From: Pseudomonadota bacterium
GTDB lineage: Bacteria; Pseudomonadota; Gammaproteobacteria; Xanthomonadales; Xanthomonadaceae
NCBI GenBank assembly: GCA_025355485.1
Contig: JANXZP010000201.1
Location: 1 to 11,655 of the forward strand
Reading direction: 5' to 3'
DNA length: 11,655 nt
The stretch's first letter is position 1. Each line of letters opens with the position of its first letter. The notes beneath the pieces were generated by a model that was not told the origin of the DNA, searched no databases, and worked only from the letters and a program-made list of their open reading frames with translations. This document shows positions 1 to 7,505 of this stretch, in pieces. A program made the translations under genes and the position numbers.

Positions 1-1
1 T

Positions 2-1921
2 GCCTCTGGAGCGCACAGCACCGCGACCGGTGCGAACAGCACCGCCAGCGGCTACCACAGCACGGCCGACGGCGCCAGCAGCACCGCCAGCGGTGATTTC
101 AGCTCCGCGGTCGGTAATTTCAGCTCCGCCTCGGGAATATCTTCGGTTGCCGTGGGTGACTACAGCTCGGCTTCGGACTACGGCGCCACCGCCGTTGGTT
201 ATTCCAGCAATGCCAGTGGCTACAGGAGCACCGCTCTCGGTGTCCAAAGCACGGCATCTGGCTACGCCAGCACGGCGAGCGGCGCGTACAGCACGGCAAG
301 CGGCTCGCGCAGCAATGCGAACGGTTACAAGAGCTCTGCCGGCAACACCCAGAGCAGCGCCACCGGTGCCTTCAGCAGCGCCAGCGGTACCTTCAGCACG
401 GCGAATGGTTCGCACGCTGTTGCTTCCGGCTCGTCCAGCACTGCCCTCGGCGACTACAGTCTCGCCAGCGGCACTGCCAGCAACGCAACCGGCTTCCTGA
501 GCGCCGCCAAGGGCTCCTTCAGCAGCGCCACCGGCCCGGAGAGTTACGCCCTAGGTACCAAGAGTACCGCCGCCGGCTTCAACAGCTACGCTGGCGGCGT
601 CTTCAGCGTCGCCACCGGTGCGAGCAGCTATGCCTCTGGCTACGAGTCCACAGCGACCGGTTCCTATGCCAAAGCGACCGCCGCCTACAGCACCGCGACC
701 GGCACGTACGCCTACGCCACCAAGATCGGCAGCACCGCCACCGGCGCCTACAGCAAGGCTTCGGGTGCCTACAGCACCGCGACCGGTAACTTGAGTAACG
801 CTTCGGGCAACTACAGCACGGCGACGGGCAACCTGAGCAATGCGACGGGTACCTACAGCACCGCGACCGGCAACAAGAGCAACGCCACCGGCTTTGGCAG
901 CACCGCGACCGGTGCGTACAGCAACGCCAGCGGCAGGTTAAGCACCGCGAATGGTTACCTCAGCAATGCATCGGGTGACTACTCGACGGCACTTGGCTAC
1001 AAGAGTTCGGCTACCGCGTTCGGCGCAACCTCGTTGGGCGAACATTCCAAGGCGACTGGTTTTGCCTCGACGGCGGTGGGTGCGTATGCCAAGGCCACCG
1101 GTGCTTCGGCGACGGCAGTCGGCGACGACGCGCTCGCCAGCGGCACCAACTCCAGCGCATTCGGCGATGGTGCCTACGCCACCGGCGGTTACTCGCTGGC
1201 GGAAGGCCACAAGGCGCATGCCTACGGCTTCGGTTCGACAGCTGTCGGTACCGATGCCTATGCCAGCGGCCAGGGTTCGTCCGCGTTCGGTCAGGCTGCA
1301 CACGCCACCGGTGGTTCGTCCACTGCAGTTGGCGACCAGTCGTTCGCGACCGGCGACAACTCCAGTGCGTTCGGCGCGGGTGCGCGTGCCACCGGCTACG
1401 CTTCGCTGGCAGGTGGTTACAACGCCCACGCATATGGCTCGGACAGCACTGCATTTGGTCATGGCAGCTTCGCCGCCGGTCCTGGCGACACGGCGGTGGG
1501 CGCACACGCAGACGTCGAATCGGACTTCAGCGTCGCGGTCGGCAGCCACGCCATGGTTGCAGACGATGCCGCCTACTCGGTGGCGGTCGGTGCGAACAGC
1601 TATGTCTCGGGAACGTACTCGACCGCGGTCGGCTACAGCAGTTCGGCGACCGGCAGTCATGCGATCGCCCTCGGCGACAACAGTTCGGCTTCCGGCAACA
1701 ACTCGTCCGCGGTGGGTTCGGGCAGTTCGGCCTCGGGCACCAACTCGACCGCCGTGGGTGCAGGCAGCTCGGCCTCGGGTGCCAGTGCGTCCAGCTTCGG
1801 TGCCGGCAGCTCGGCAGCGGGCGCCAGCTCGACGTCCCTGGGTGCGGGCAGTTCGACGGCGTCGGCCAACTCGGTCTCGTTGGGCGCCGGTTCGACCAAC
1901 ACGCGTCCCGATACGGTGTCG
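2..1921 (+). repeat. Tandem 21/42-bp coding repeats of the adhesin head
   Basis: The adhesin head is encoded by 21-bp units (seven codons, Ser-x-Ala-x-Gly-x-x type), arranged as 42-bp pairs matching one beta-roll turn. Units in 700-990 are the most alike at DNA level, with recurring variants of 'tacagcaccgcgaccggc'. Units beyond about 1000 are more diverged. The period is a multiple of three, so gain or loss of units would keep the frame and change only head length. The same periodicity and base composition keep other frames open on both strands, producing spurious long ORFs. Confidence 0.88.
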
Positions 1922-2263
1922 GTGGGTTCGGCGAGCAACTTCCGCCAGATCACCAATGTCGCCAACGCAACCGATCCGAACGATGCGGTGAACCTGTTCC
2001 AGTTGAATCAAGTGCATACCATCCTGGACAAGCGCATCAACAAGCTCGGTTCGATGGAAACGGCGATCAGCATGGCAACCGCCAGTGCCGCCGGTATCGC
2101 TTCGGAGAACCGCCTGGCAGTCGGTTATGGCCACAAGAACGGCGAAAATGCCTTCTCGGTTGCCTATCAGCGCTTGCTGACGCCAACTGCAACGCTGACG
2201 TTGGGCGGCGCGTTCTCGAATGGCGAGAACACCGTCGGCGCCGGTGTGGGCTTCGGCTGGTAA
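2..2263 (+). CDS. Trimeric autotransporter adhesin (YadA-like, type Vc), 5'-truncated by the window edge
   Basis: This is the C-terminal part of a surface adhesin; the frame is open to the first base, so signal peptide and start lie upstream. About 753 residues are visible. Residues 1 to about 640 are tandem 7-residue units (pattern like YSTATG, SNASG, STAVG) that pair into 14-residue turns, the signature of the left-handed beta-roll YadA head. A neck motif (RQITNVAN, near 1943-1966) and DAVNLFQL follow, then only a short helical stretch. The last 79 or so residues (from about 2024) are a YadA-type anchor with SAAGIASENRLAVGYG and a terminal aromatic Trp. Three anchors would form a 12-strand outer-membrane barrel that exports the head. 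Ligand and host surface cannot be read from sequence. It is closed by its own terminator, so it is probably transcribed apart from the T2SS genes. The almost absent stalk is unusual. The family call is firm; a biological role such as attachment or autoaggregation is inferred. Confidence 0.93.
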   Translation, partial: ASGAHSTATGANSTASGYHSTADGASSTASGDFSSAVGNFSSASGISSVAVGDYSSASDYGATAVGYSSNASGYRSTALGVQSTASGYASTASGAYSTASGSRSNANGYKSSAGNTQSSATGAFSSASGTFSTANGSHAVASGSSSTALGDYSLASGTASNATGFLSAAKGSFSSATGPESYALGTKSTAAGFNSYAGGVFSVATGASSYASGYESTATGSYAKATAAYSTATGTYAYATKIGSTATGAYSKASGAYSTATGNLSNASGNYSTATGNLSNATGTYSTATGNKSNATGFGSTATGAYSNASGRLSTANGYLSNASGDYSTALGYKSSATAFGATSLGEHSKATGFASTAVGAYAKATGASATAVGDDALASGTNSSAFGDGAYATGGYSLAEGHKAHAYGFGSTAVGTDAYASGQGSSAFGQAAHATGGSSTAVGDQSFATGDNSSAFGAGARATGYASLAGGYNAHAYGSDSTAFGHGSFAAGPGDTAVGAHADVESDFSVAVGSHAMVADDAAYSVAVGANSYVSGTYSTAVGYSSSATGSHAIALGDNSSASGNNSSAVGSGSSASGTNSTAVGAGSSASGASASSFGAGSSAAGASSTSLGAGSSTASANSVSLGAGSTNTRPDTVSVGSASNFRQITNVANATDPNDAVNLFQLNQVHTILDKRINKLGSMETAISMATASAAGIASENRLAVGYGHKNGENAFSVAYQRLLTPTATLTLGGAFSNGENTVGAGVGFGW
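1112..1447 (+). repeat. Higher-order duplication in the adhesin head (42+28+42 residues)
   Basis: Three successive blocks share a longer pattern than the 14-residue turn. Block A (1112-1237, 42 residues) opens with TAVGDDALASG and ends with AHAYGFGS. Block A' (1238-1321, 28 residues) opens with TAVGTDAYASG and lacks the last 14 residues. Block B (1322-1447, 42 residues) opens with TAVGDQSFATG and ends with AHAYGSDS. The shared SSAFG, ATGG/ATGY and AHAYG steps fall at the same offsets. This points to segmental duplication of three turns, with one copy shortened by one turn. Confidence 0.7.
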
Positions 2264-2288
2264 GTTTCACGCAACATGCTGGGATACG

Positions 2289-2320
2289 CGGAGGGGGCCG
2301 AAAGGCCCCTTCCGTTTTTT
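2289..2320 (+). terminator. Rho-independent terminator after the adhesin gene
   Basis: An 11-bp stem (2289-2299 with 2304-2314, one G-U pair) is closed by a GAAA tetraloop at 2300-2303 and followed by six T (2315-2320). It lies 26 bases after the adhesin stop. It should end adhesin transcription and separate it from the T2SS operon. An in-frame ATG at 2276 upstream of it could extend gspE, but a start there would place the terminator inside the gene. Confidence 0.93.
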
Positions 2321-2341
2321 ATGACGCGGATAATGCGCTGG

Positions 2342-2371
2342 CTGCCAGCTAGTGCGGTCGGCTGCTACAGT
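2342..2371 (+). promoter_or_regulatory. Candidate promoter of the T2SS operon with overlapping palindrome
   Basis: A possible extended -10 element reads TGC-TACAGT (2363-2371; the hexamer 2366-2371 matches TATAAT at 4 of 6 positions). A possible -35, CTGCCA (2342-2347), matches TTGACA at 4 of 6 with an 18-base spacer. A perfect 13-base palindrome, GCTGGC-T-GCCAGC (2337-2349), covers the -35 and could be an operator. Transcription would start near 2378, just ahead of the GTG start of gspE at 2399. This rests on matching by eye in GC-rich DNA and is tentative. Confidence 0.35.
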
Positions 2372-2398
2372 GCGTGTCGGATCAGGCGCGGACGGACA

Positions 2399-4165
2399 GT
2401 GAACGCAGTGACGACCGAACACACCCAGCACGCGACGGCGGCCGACGTCCTGCCGGACGATCAAAAGACCAACGGCCGGCACGATGGCCTCGACGAGCGC
2501 ATCGTCGATGCGCTGCTGCGTCGCGGCCGCCTGAAGGATACCGACCTCGGTCGTGTGCGCCGCCTGCAGGACGAATCCGGCGGCAGCATTGCTTCGCTGC
2601 TCGCGCGGCTGGGCATGGTGTCCGAGCGCGACCTTGCCGAGGCCAGCGCCGAAGTGCTGGGCTTGCCGCTGATCGCCGCGCGCGATTGCGCCGACACGCC
2701 GCCCGCAGTGCAGGTTTCGATCCGTTTCCTCAAACAGCACCACGTCTGCCCAATCGGCGAAGATGCCGAATCGGTCGACCTGCTCGTTGCCGACGCGCAG
2801 GACGATTACCCGGCAGAAGCCGTCGCGCTCGCGACCGGCCGCACGGTGCGACTGCGCATCGGCCTGCGATCGGAGATCGATGACCTGATCGAGCGCTATT
2901 ACGGCAGCGGCCGCAGCGCGATGGGCACGATCGTCGAGAACCTGTCGGACGAATCCGGCGGCGACGAGGACGACGTCGAACACCTGCGCGATCTGGCCTC
3001 GGAAGCACCCGTCATCAGGCTCGTGAACCTGGTGATCCAGCGCGCGGTCGAGGCACGTGCGTCCGACATCCACGTCGAGCCGTTCGAGAATCGCCTCAAG
3101 GTGCGCTACCGCATCGACGGCGTGCTCGAGGAAGTCGAATCGCCGCCGGCCAACCTCACCGCTGCGGTGATCTCGCGCATCAAGATCCTCGCGCGGCTGA
3201 ACATCGCCGAGCGCCGGCTGCCGCAGGACGGCCGCATCATGCTGCGCGTGCAGGGCAAGGAACTCGACCTGCGGGTAAGCACGGTGCCGACCGCGCACGG
3301 CGAATCGGTCGTCATGCGTATCCTCGATCGCGAATCGATCGTGTTCGATTTCCATTCGCTCGGTTTCACAAACGAATTCCTGCCGCAGTTCAAGAAGGTG
3401 CTCGAACAGCCGCACGGCATCCTGCTCGTGACGGGTCCGACCGGTTCCGGCAAGACCACCACGCTGTACACCGCGCTATCGCAACTCAACACGCCGGCGG
3501 TGAAGATCATCACTGTCGAGGATCCGGTCGAATACCAGCTCGTCGGCGTCAACCAGATCCAGGCCAAGCCCGCCATCGGGCTCGATTTCGCGCAGGCGCT
3601 GCGCTCGATCGTGCGGCAGGATCCGGACATCATCATGATCGGCGAAATGCGCGACCTGGAAACCGCGCGCATCGCGATCCAGTCCGCGCTCACCGGCCAT
3701 CTCGTGCTGTCGACGTTGCATACGAACAATGCGGCGGGCGGCATCAGCCGATTGCTCGATATGGGCGTGGAGGATTACCTGCTGACCTCGACTATCAACG
3801 GCATCCTTGCGCAGCGGCTGGTGCGGCGGATCGAATCCGCGCATGCCGAGCGCTACGAACCGTTGCCGGAAGTGATCGCCGAATTCGGCCTGCGCAAATT
3901 GCAGCCCGAAGGCACGATTTATCTGTGGCGACCGAAACCGTCCGCGCTCACGCCGACCGGCTACCTCGGCCGCACCACGATCATGGAATTCCTGGTGATG
4001 TCCGACGCCTTGCGCCGCCTGGTGATGCAGCGCGCGGGTATGGGCGAGCTCGAAACCGCCGCGCGCGCTGAAGGCATGCGCACGATGTACGAGGATGGTT
4101 TGGTGAAAGCCTTGCAAGGCTTGACCACCATCGAGGAAGTGCTTCGGGTTTGTACGGAAGCGTGA
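2399..4165 (+). CDS. gspE: Type II secretion ATPase GspE (XpsE-like)
   Basis: Cytoplasmic hexameric ATPase that powers pseudopilus assembly; it should dock on GspL and GspF. From the GTG at 2399 it has 588 residues. An MshEN-type N-terminal domain (about residues 20-170) is followed by the T2SSE core (about 200-560). Walker A is GPTGSGKTT at 346-354. Walker B is DPDIIMIGEMRD at 408-419, followed by a His box (STLHTNNA). GTG 2399 is chosen because ATGs at 2276, 2321 and 2333 lie in or next to the terminator or upstream of the candidate promoter. A weak GGACGGA precedes it; GTG 2408 is a second option. The oddity is the stretch 478-521, where most GspE/PilB-type ATPases carry two CxxC pairs binding zinc: this protein has no cysteine there. 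It is first in the operon and its stop overlaps the gspF start (TGATG). Confidence 0.95.
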   Translation: MNAVTTEHTQHATAADVLPDDQKTNGRHDGLDERIVDALLRRGRLKDTDLGRVRRLQDESGGSIASLLARLGMVSERDLAEASAEVLGLPLIAARDCADTPPAVQVSIRFLKQHHVCPIGEDAESVDLLVADAQDDYPAEAVALATGRTVRLRIGLRSEIDDLIERYYGSGRSAMGTIVENLSDESGGDEDDVEHLRDLASEAPVIRLVNLVIQRAVEARASDIHVEPFENRLKVRYRIDGVLEEVESPPANLTAAVISRIKILARLNIAERRLPQDGRIMLRVQGKELDLRVSTVPTAHGESVVMRILDRESIVFDFHSLGFTNEFLPQFKKVLEQPHGILLVTGPTGSGKTTTLYTALSQLNTPAVKIITVEDPVEYQLVGVNQIQAKPAIGLDFAQALRSIVRQDPDIIMIGEMRDLETARIAIQSALTGHLVLSTLHTNNAAGGISRLLDMGVEDYLLTSTINGILAQRLVRRIESAHAERYEPLPEVIAEFGLRKLQPEGTIYLWRPKPSALTPTGYLGRTTIMEFLVMSDALRRLVMQRAGMGELETAARAEGMRTMYEDGLVKALQGLTTIEEVLRVCTEA

Positions 4166-5382
4166 TGGCGCAGTTCCGTTACCAGGCCTTGAGTGCGAGC
4201 GGCGAATCCCTGTACGGGCAGATGGAAGCCGCGAGCGCGGAGGAAGTGATCGGCCGGCTGCAGGAAGCCGGGCACATCCCGGTCGAGGCCAGGCGTTCGG
4301 ACGAAGTCGCGTCCGCCGTAAGCTGGACGACGTGGTTCCAGCGCAAGACGCTCGGCCCCGAACAGGTACTGCAGTTCACCGAACAACTTTCCACGCTGCT
4401 CGGCGCCGGCCAGCCGCTGGATCGCGCGCTCGCGATCCTGCTCGACCTGCCCGAGTCGAATGATGCAAAAAAAATCATCGCGAACGTGCGCGATGGCGTG
4501 CGCGGCGGCAGTTCGCTGTCGGCCGCGCTGGAACAGCAGCACGGCGTGTTCTCGCGCCTGTACGTGAGCACCGTGCGCGCGGGAGAAGTCGGCGGCAGCC
4601 TGCACGAAACGCTCGCGCGTCTCGCCGATTATCTCGAACGCAGCCGCTCGTTGCGCGCGCGCGTGGTCAATGCGCTGATCTATCCGGCGATCCTGGTCGC
4701 GATCATCTCGCTGTCGCTGCTGTTCCTGCTCGGCTACGTGGTGCCGCAGTTCCAGCAAATGTACGAAGGCCTCGGTGCGCAACTGCCGCTGTTGACCAAG
4801 GTCGTGCTGGGCGTCGGCAACATCGTGCGCGGATTCTGGTGGCTGCTACCGATCGCACTGGTCGCGCTGCTGATGTGGCTCGATCGCAAGCGCCGCGACC
4901 CGGCATGGCGGCGCGCGCTGGATGCGTGGATGCTGCGCCGCAAACTGCTCGGCTCGCTGGTCGTGCGCCTGGAAACCGCGCGGCTCGCGCGCACCCTCGG
5001 CACGCTGGTGCGCAACGGCGTGCCACTGCTGCAAGCGCTGACCATCGCGCGCAACGTGCTGGGTAATCGCGTGCTCGCCGAAGCGGTCGATGTCGCTACC
5101 GACGAGGTCAAGACCGGCAGCGGCCTGTCGCATGCGCTGACGCGTCGCGACCTGTTTCCGCGGCTTGCGCTGCAGATGGTGCAGGTCGGCGAGGAATCCG
5201 GCGAGCTCGACGGCATGCTGCTGAAAGTCGCCGACACCTTCGATCGCGAAACGGCGCAGGCGATGGACCGTTTCCTCACCGCGCTGGTGCCCGCGCTGAC
5301 CGTGGCGATGAGCCTGGTGGTCGGCGTGGTCATCCTCGCGATCATCATCCCGTTGTACGACCTCACCAACTCGATAGGTTGA
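4165..5382 (+). CDS. gspF: Type II secretion inner-membrane platform protein GspF
   Basis: Polytopic inner-membrane protein at the centre of the assembly platform, thought to pass ATPase motion to the pseudopilus. It has 405 residues, the usual family length. Two repeated T2SSF cytoplasmic domains are seen: one with LSTLLGAGQPLDRAL (about 75-90), the second with LARTLGTLVRNGVPLLQAL (about 274-292). Hydrophobic segments lie at about 173-193, 223-240 and 373-400. The ATG at 4165 is chosen because GGAAG sits four bases upstream and the TGATG overlap with gspE suggests translational coupling. An upstream in-frame TTG (4150) would lie inside gspE and is less likely. A run of eight A (4467-4474) encodes part of AKKI, unusual in so GC-rich a gene and a possible slippage site. 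Confidence 0.96.
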   Translation: MAQFRYQALSASGESLYGQMEAASAEEVIGRLQEAGHIPVEARRSDEVASAVSWTTWFQRKTLGPEQVLQFTEQLSTLLGAGQPLDRALAILLDLPESNDAKKIIANVRDGVRGGSSLSAALEQQHGVFSRLYVSTVRAGEVGGSLHETLARLADYLERSRSLRARVVNALIYPAILVAIISLSLLFLLGYVVPQFQQMYEGLGAQLPLLTKVVLGVGNIVRGFWWLLPIALVALLMWLDRKRRDPAWRRALDAWMLRRKLLGSLVVRLETARLARTLGTLVRNGVPLLQALTIARNVLGNRVLAEAVDVATDEVKTGSGLSHALTRRDLFPRLALQMVQVGEESGELDGMLLKVADTFDRETAQAMDRFLTALVPALTVAMSLVVGVVILAIIIPLYDLTNSIG

Positions 5383-5390
5383 ACTCGAAC

Positions 5391-5831
5391 ATGCAATCCA
5401 TGAAAACTTCGCATCTGAAGCAAGCGCATTACGCACGTCCTGCCCAGGGCTTCACGCTGATCGAGATCATCATCGTGATCGTGCTGATCGGGTTGATCGC
5501 GACGATCGTCGGCAGCCGCATCCTTGGTGGTTCCGATCGGGCGAAGTTCAAGCTCGCGCAAACCCAGGTCGACACCATGGCCAGCAAGGTCGAGCAATAC
5601 CAGCAGGATGTCGGCAGCCTGCCGCCGACGCTCGATGCATTGGTCAAGGCGCCGGGCAACAGCGCGGGCTGGCTGGGCCCGTACGCGAAACCGCAGGAAC
5701 TCAACGATCCATGGGGCCATCCGCTCGAGTACCACGTGCCCGGCCAGAGCGGGCCGTACGACCTGCTCAGTTACGGCCGCGACGGCAAGCCCGGCGGCGA
5801 CAGCGTTGACGCGGATATCCATCACCAGTAA
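5391..5831 (+). CDS. gspG: Major pseudopilin GspG
   Basis: Forms the shaft of the periplasmic pseudopilus. It has 146 residues from ATG 5391. The class III leader ends ..RPAQG|FTLIE; prepilin peptidase should cut after Gly20, leaving Phe at +1 (to be N-methylated) and Glu at +5. A hydrophobic helix (about 21-45) follows. The C-terminal half has the GspG hallmarks DPWGHPLEY and SYGRDGKPGGD..DADI, the latter being the calcium-binding loop of the family. An in-frame ATG at 5400 is an alternative start, as is a TTG at 5379 overlapping the gspF stop; all give the same mature protein. An eight-base gap separates it from gspF, and its TAA shares a base with the gspH ATG. Confidence 0.96.
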   Translation: MQSMKTSHLKQAHYARPAQGFTLIEIIIVIVLIGLIATIVGSRILGGSDRAKFKLAQTQVDTMASKVEQYQQDVGSLPPTLDALVKAPGNSAGWLGPYAKPQELNDPWGHPLEYHVPGQSGPYDLLSYGRDGKPGGDSVDADIHHQ

Positions 5832-6313
5832 TGGCGACCTGGCGTAGCGACATGAGCACGGCGATGCGCGCGCGCGGATTTACGTTGATAGAACTGCTGC
5901 TGGTGATCGTGCTGATCGCCGCGATCACGACCCTCACTGTCGGGCTGCTCGGTGTCGGCCGCAGCGGTAGCCAGTTGCGCAGCGCGGCGCACACGATCGC
6001 GACCGAATTGCGCTACACCCGCGCGCAGGCGCTGGCCACCGGCGTGCCGCAGCGTTTCGAGATGGATCTGGACAAGCGTTCGTGGATCACCGGCACGCAT
6101 CACGGCACGCTGCCGTCGTCGTTGCAGGTCAGCTTCGATGGCGTGCGCCAGGAGCAAACCGGCGCGCGCAATGCGGCGATCCGTTTCTTCCCCGATGGAT
6201 CGGCGACCGGCGGCCGCATCAGCTTGCGCACGCAGGGCGTCGGCTGGCGCGTGGACGTGCGCTGGTTGACTGGCGAAGTCACGCTCGCGCGCTTGCCGGA
6301 TGCAGCGCCATGA
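5831..6313 (+). CDS. gspH: Minor pseudopilin GspH
   Basis: Minor pseudopilin that probably links the pseudopilus tip complex (I-J-K) to the GspG shaft. It has 160 residues. The leader is 16 residues ending RARG|FTLIE, with Glu at +5, then a hydrophobic helix to about residue 41. The rest is a beta-rich domain with AAHTIATELRYTRAQALATG, a stretch typical of GspH/FimT proteins, and a C-terminal GRISLRTQGVGWRVDV. ATG 5831 overlaps the gspG stop (TAATG) and has no evident ribosome binding site of its own, so coupling is likely. ATG codons at 5852 and 5864 are possible shorter starts before the same leader cleavage site. Confidence 0.93.
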   Translation: MATWRSDMSTAMRARGFTLIELLLVIVLIAAITTLTVGLLGVGRSGSQLRSAAHTIATELRYTRAQALATGVPQRFEMDLDKRSWITGTHHGTLPSSLQVSFDGVRQEQTGARNAAIRFFPDGSATGGRISLRTQGVGWRVDVRWLTGEVTLARLPDAAP

Positions 6314-6774
6314 CTGCGCGTGCGCAACGCGGCTACACGCTGCTCGAAGTGCTGGTCGCGTTCACCCTGCTCGCGATCGGGCTGGGCCTGCTGCTCGCGA
6401 TCCTTTCCGGCGGCGTGCGTTCGGTCGCGCGTTCCTCGCAATCAACGCAAGCGACGTTGTATGCACAAAGCCTGCTCGATACGCTCGGCGCGGACAGGCG
6501 TCTGCAGCCGGGCCGCACGCAGGGAATGTTCGAGCAGGGACGTTATCGCTGGACGCTGGATATCGCGCCGTTCAAGCCGCTGCTGCCGACGCCCGCGCGC
6601 GGCGATCCGTATGCGACCAATACGAGCGTGCAGAACCTCGTCGACAACGTGATGGTGCGCGTGGTGTTGCAGATGCAGTGGGGCGCGCGTGGACCTGATT
6701 CGCGAGAAACCGGGCAAACTCTGCGCGTCGAAACCCTGCGTGCCTACGCGCCTGCGCAAGGCGGCCAGCAATGA
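6310..6774 (+). CDS. gspI: Minor pseudopilin GspI
   Basis: Tip-complex minor pseudopilin that in studied systems nucleates assembly with GspJ and GspK. It has 154 residues. The leader is very short, MTARAQRG|YTLLE, with Tyr at +1 and Glu at +5; the helix runs to about residue 30. ATG 6310 overlaps the gspH stop by four bases (ATGA), and ATGA at the other end joins gspJ. This start is preferred over a much longer in-frame opening from 6082 that would lie inside gspH. The identification rests on the YTLLEVLVAF leader and the position between H and J. Confidence 0.92.
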   Translation: MTARAQRGYTLLEVLVAFTLLAIGLGLLLAILSGGVRSVARSSQSTQATLYAQSLLDTLGADRRLQPGRTQGMFEQGRYRWTLDIAPFKPLLPTPARGDPYATNTSVQNLVDNVMVRVVLQMQWGARGPDSRETGQTLRVETLRAYAPAQGGQQ

Positions 6775-7505
6775 ACGTTGGTGTACGTCCACGTATCGTC
6801 CCGACGTCGCCGCGCCGCGCGACGGGTTTCACGCTGATCGAGATCATCCTCGCGACGGTGCTGCTCGCGCTGGGCCTGACCATCGCGTTCGCGAGCCTGC
6901 ATTCGGCGAATGCATCGGTGCAGCGCGCCGAACTCGCCGCTGCGCGCAACGAGCATCTGCGCGCCGTGCAGGGTTTTCTCTATCGCACCTTGCAAGCCGC
7001 GCAGCCGCTGGTGCTCGCGCGCGATGCGCGGAGCCAGCAAGTCACCTATTTCGATGGCGCGCGCGACAGGGTGCGCTTCGTCGCGGCGATGCCGGGCTAT
7101 CTCTCGCGCGGCGGTCCGTACGTGCTGACGCTGAAGCTGGTGCCATCGGCTGCGGACAGCGACGGCCAGCGCCTGCAATTCGCGTACGCAATGCTGGTCG
7201 ATGAAAAACCGTTCGCCTACGACGACAAGCTCGCACCCGAGGATCTGCTCGATGGCATCAGCGAGGCGCATTTCGAATACCGCGCGCTGGGCACCGACGC
7301 GAAGATCGGGTCATGGGAGACGCACTGGAATCGCCCGGCGGAATTGCCGTTGCAGGTTCGCCTGCAACTGCGCTTCACCGACCCGGTGCGCGCATGGCCC
7401 GCATTCGCGACCGCGCTGCCGCTGGGTTTCGCGCGCGCTCGCGCCGAAGACGCTGCGCCTGGAACCAATCTGCCTGCGCCAACTGTGCAGGGAGGCGGCA
7501 AGTGA
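6771..7505 (+). CDS. gspJ: Minor pseudopilin GspJ
   Basis: Tip-complex minor pseudopilin, partner of GspI and GspK. It has 244 residues, within the family range. The 19-residue leader ends RRATG|FTLIE, with Glu at +5, followed by a helix to about residue 42. The periplasmic domain has a GspJ-like pattern: RDRVRFVAAMPGYLSRGGPY (about 97-116), and late beta strands ending in LPLQVRLQLRF. The C-terminal 25 residues are Ala/Pro/Gly-rich and probably flexible. The start overlaps gspI by ATGA, and an AAGG lies nine bases upstream. Its stop overlaps the gspK GTG. Confidence 0.93.
   Translation: MNVGVRPRIVPTSPRRATGFTLIEIILATVLLALGLTIAFASLHSANASVQRAELAAARNEHLRAVQGFLYRTLQAAQPLVLARDARSQQVTYFDGARDRVRFVAAMPGYLSRGGPYVLTLKLVPSAADSDGQRLQFAYAMLVDEKPFAYDDKLAPEDLLDGISEAHFEYRALGTDAKIGSWETHWNRPAELPLQVRLQLRFTDPVRAWPAFATALPLGFARARAEDAAPGTNLPAPTVQGGGK
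7490..7495 (+). promoter_or_regulatory. Ribosome binding site of gspK
   Basis: GGGAGG lies six bases before the GTG at 7502, inside the end of gspJ. It fixes a GTG as the gspK start, which is otherwise ambiguous because the frame is open well upstream. Confidence 0.75.

Noticed and set aside
938..2134. Long minus-strand ORF (398 codons) opposite the adhesin, plus plus-strand shadow ORFs at 30-500 and 951-1991
   Set aside because: They are Arg/Gly/Thr-rich translations of the adhesin's 21-bp repeats. A repeat period divisible by three keeps all frames open at once. No ribosome binding site or known domain.
2276..2398. Extended gspE start at ATG 2276, 2321 or 2333
   Set aside because: ATG 2276 would put a strong terminator inside the gene; the extra residues (Arg/Trp/Cys-rich) do not look like the family. 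A GTG at 2399 after a candidate promoter fits better.
2267..3415. Minus-strand ORF of 382 codons opposite gspE
   Set aside because: Its composition (His/Arg/Asp/Ala-rich) is typical of the antisense of a GC-rich gene. gspE on the other strand has clear Walker motifs over the same bases.
4734..5825. Minus-strand ORF of 363 codons opposite gspF and gspG
   Set aside because: Antisense shadow with no recognisable domain, spanning two real genes with strong family motifs.
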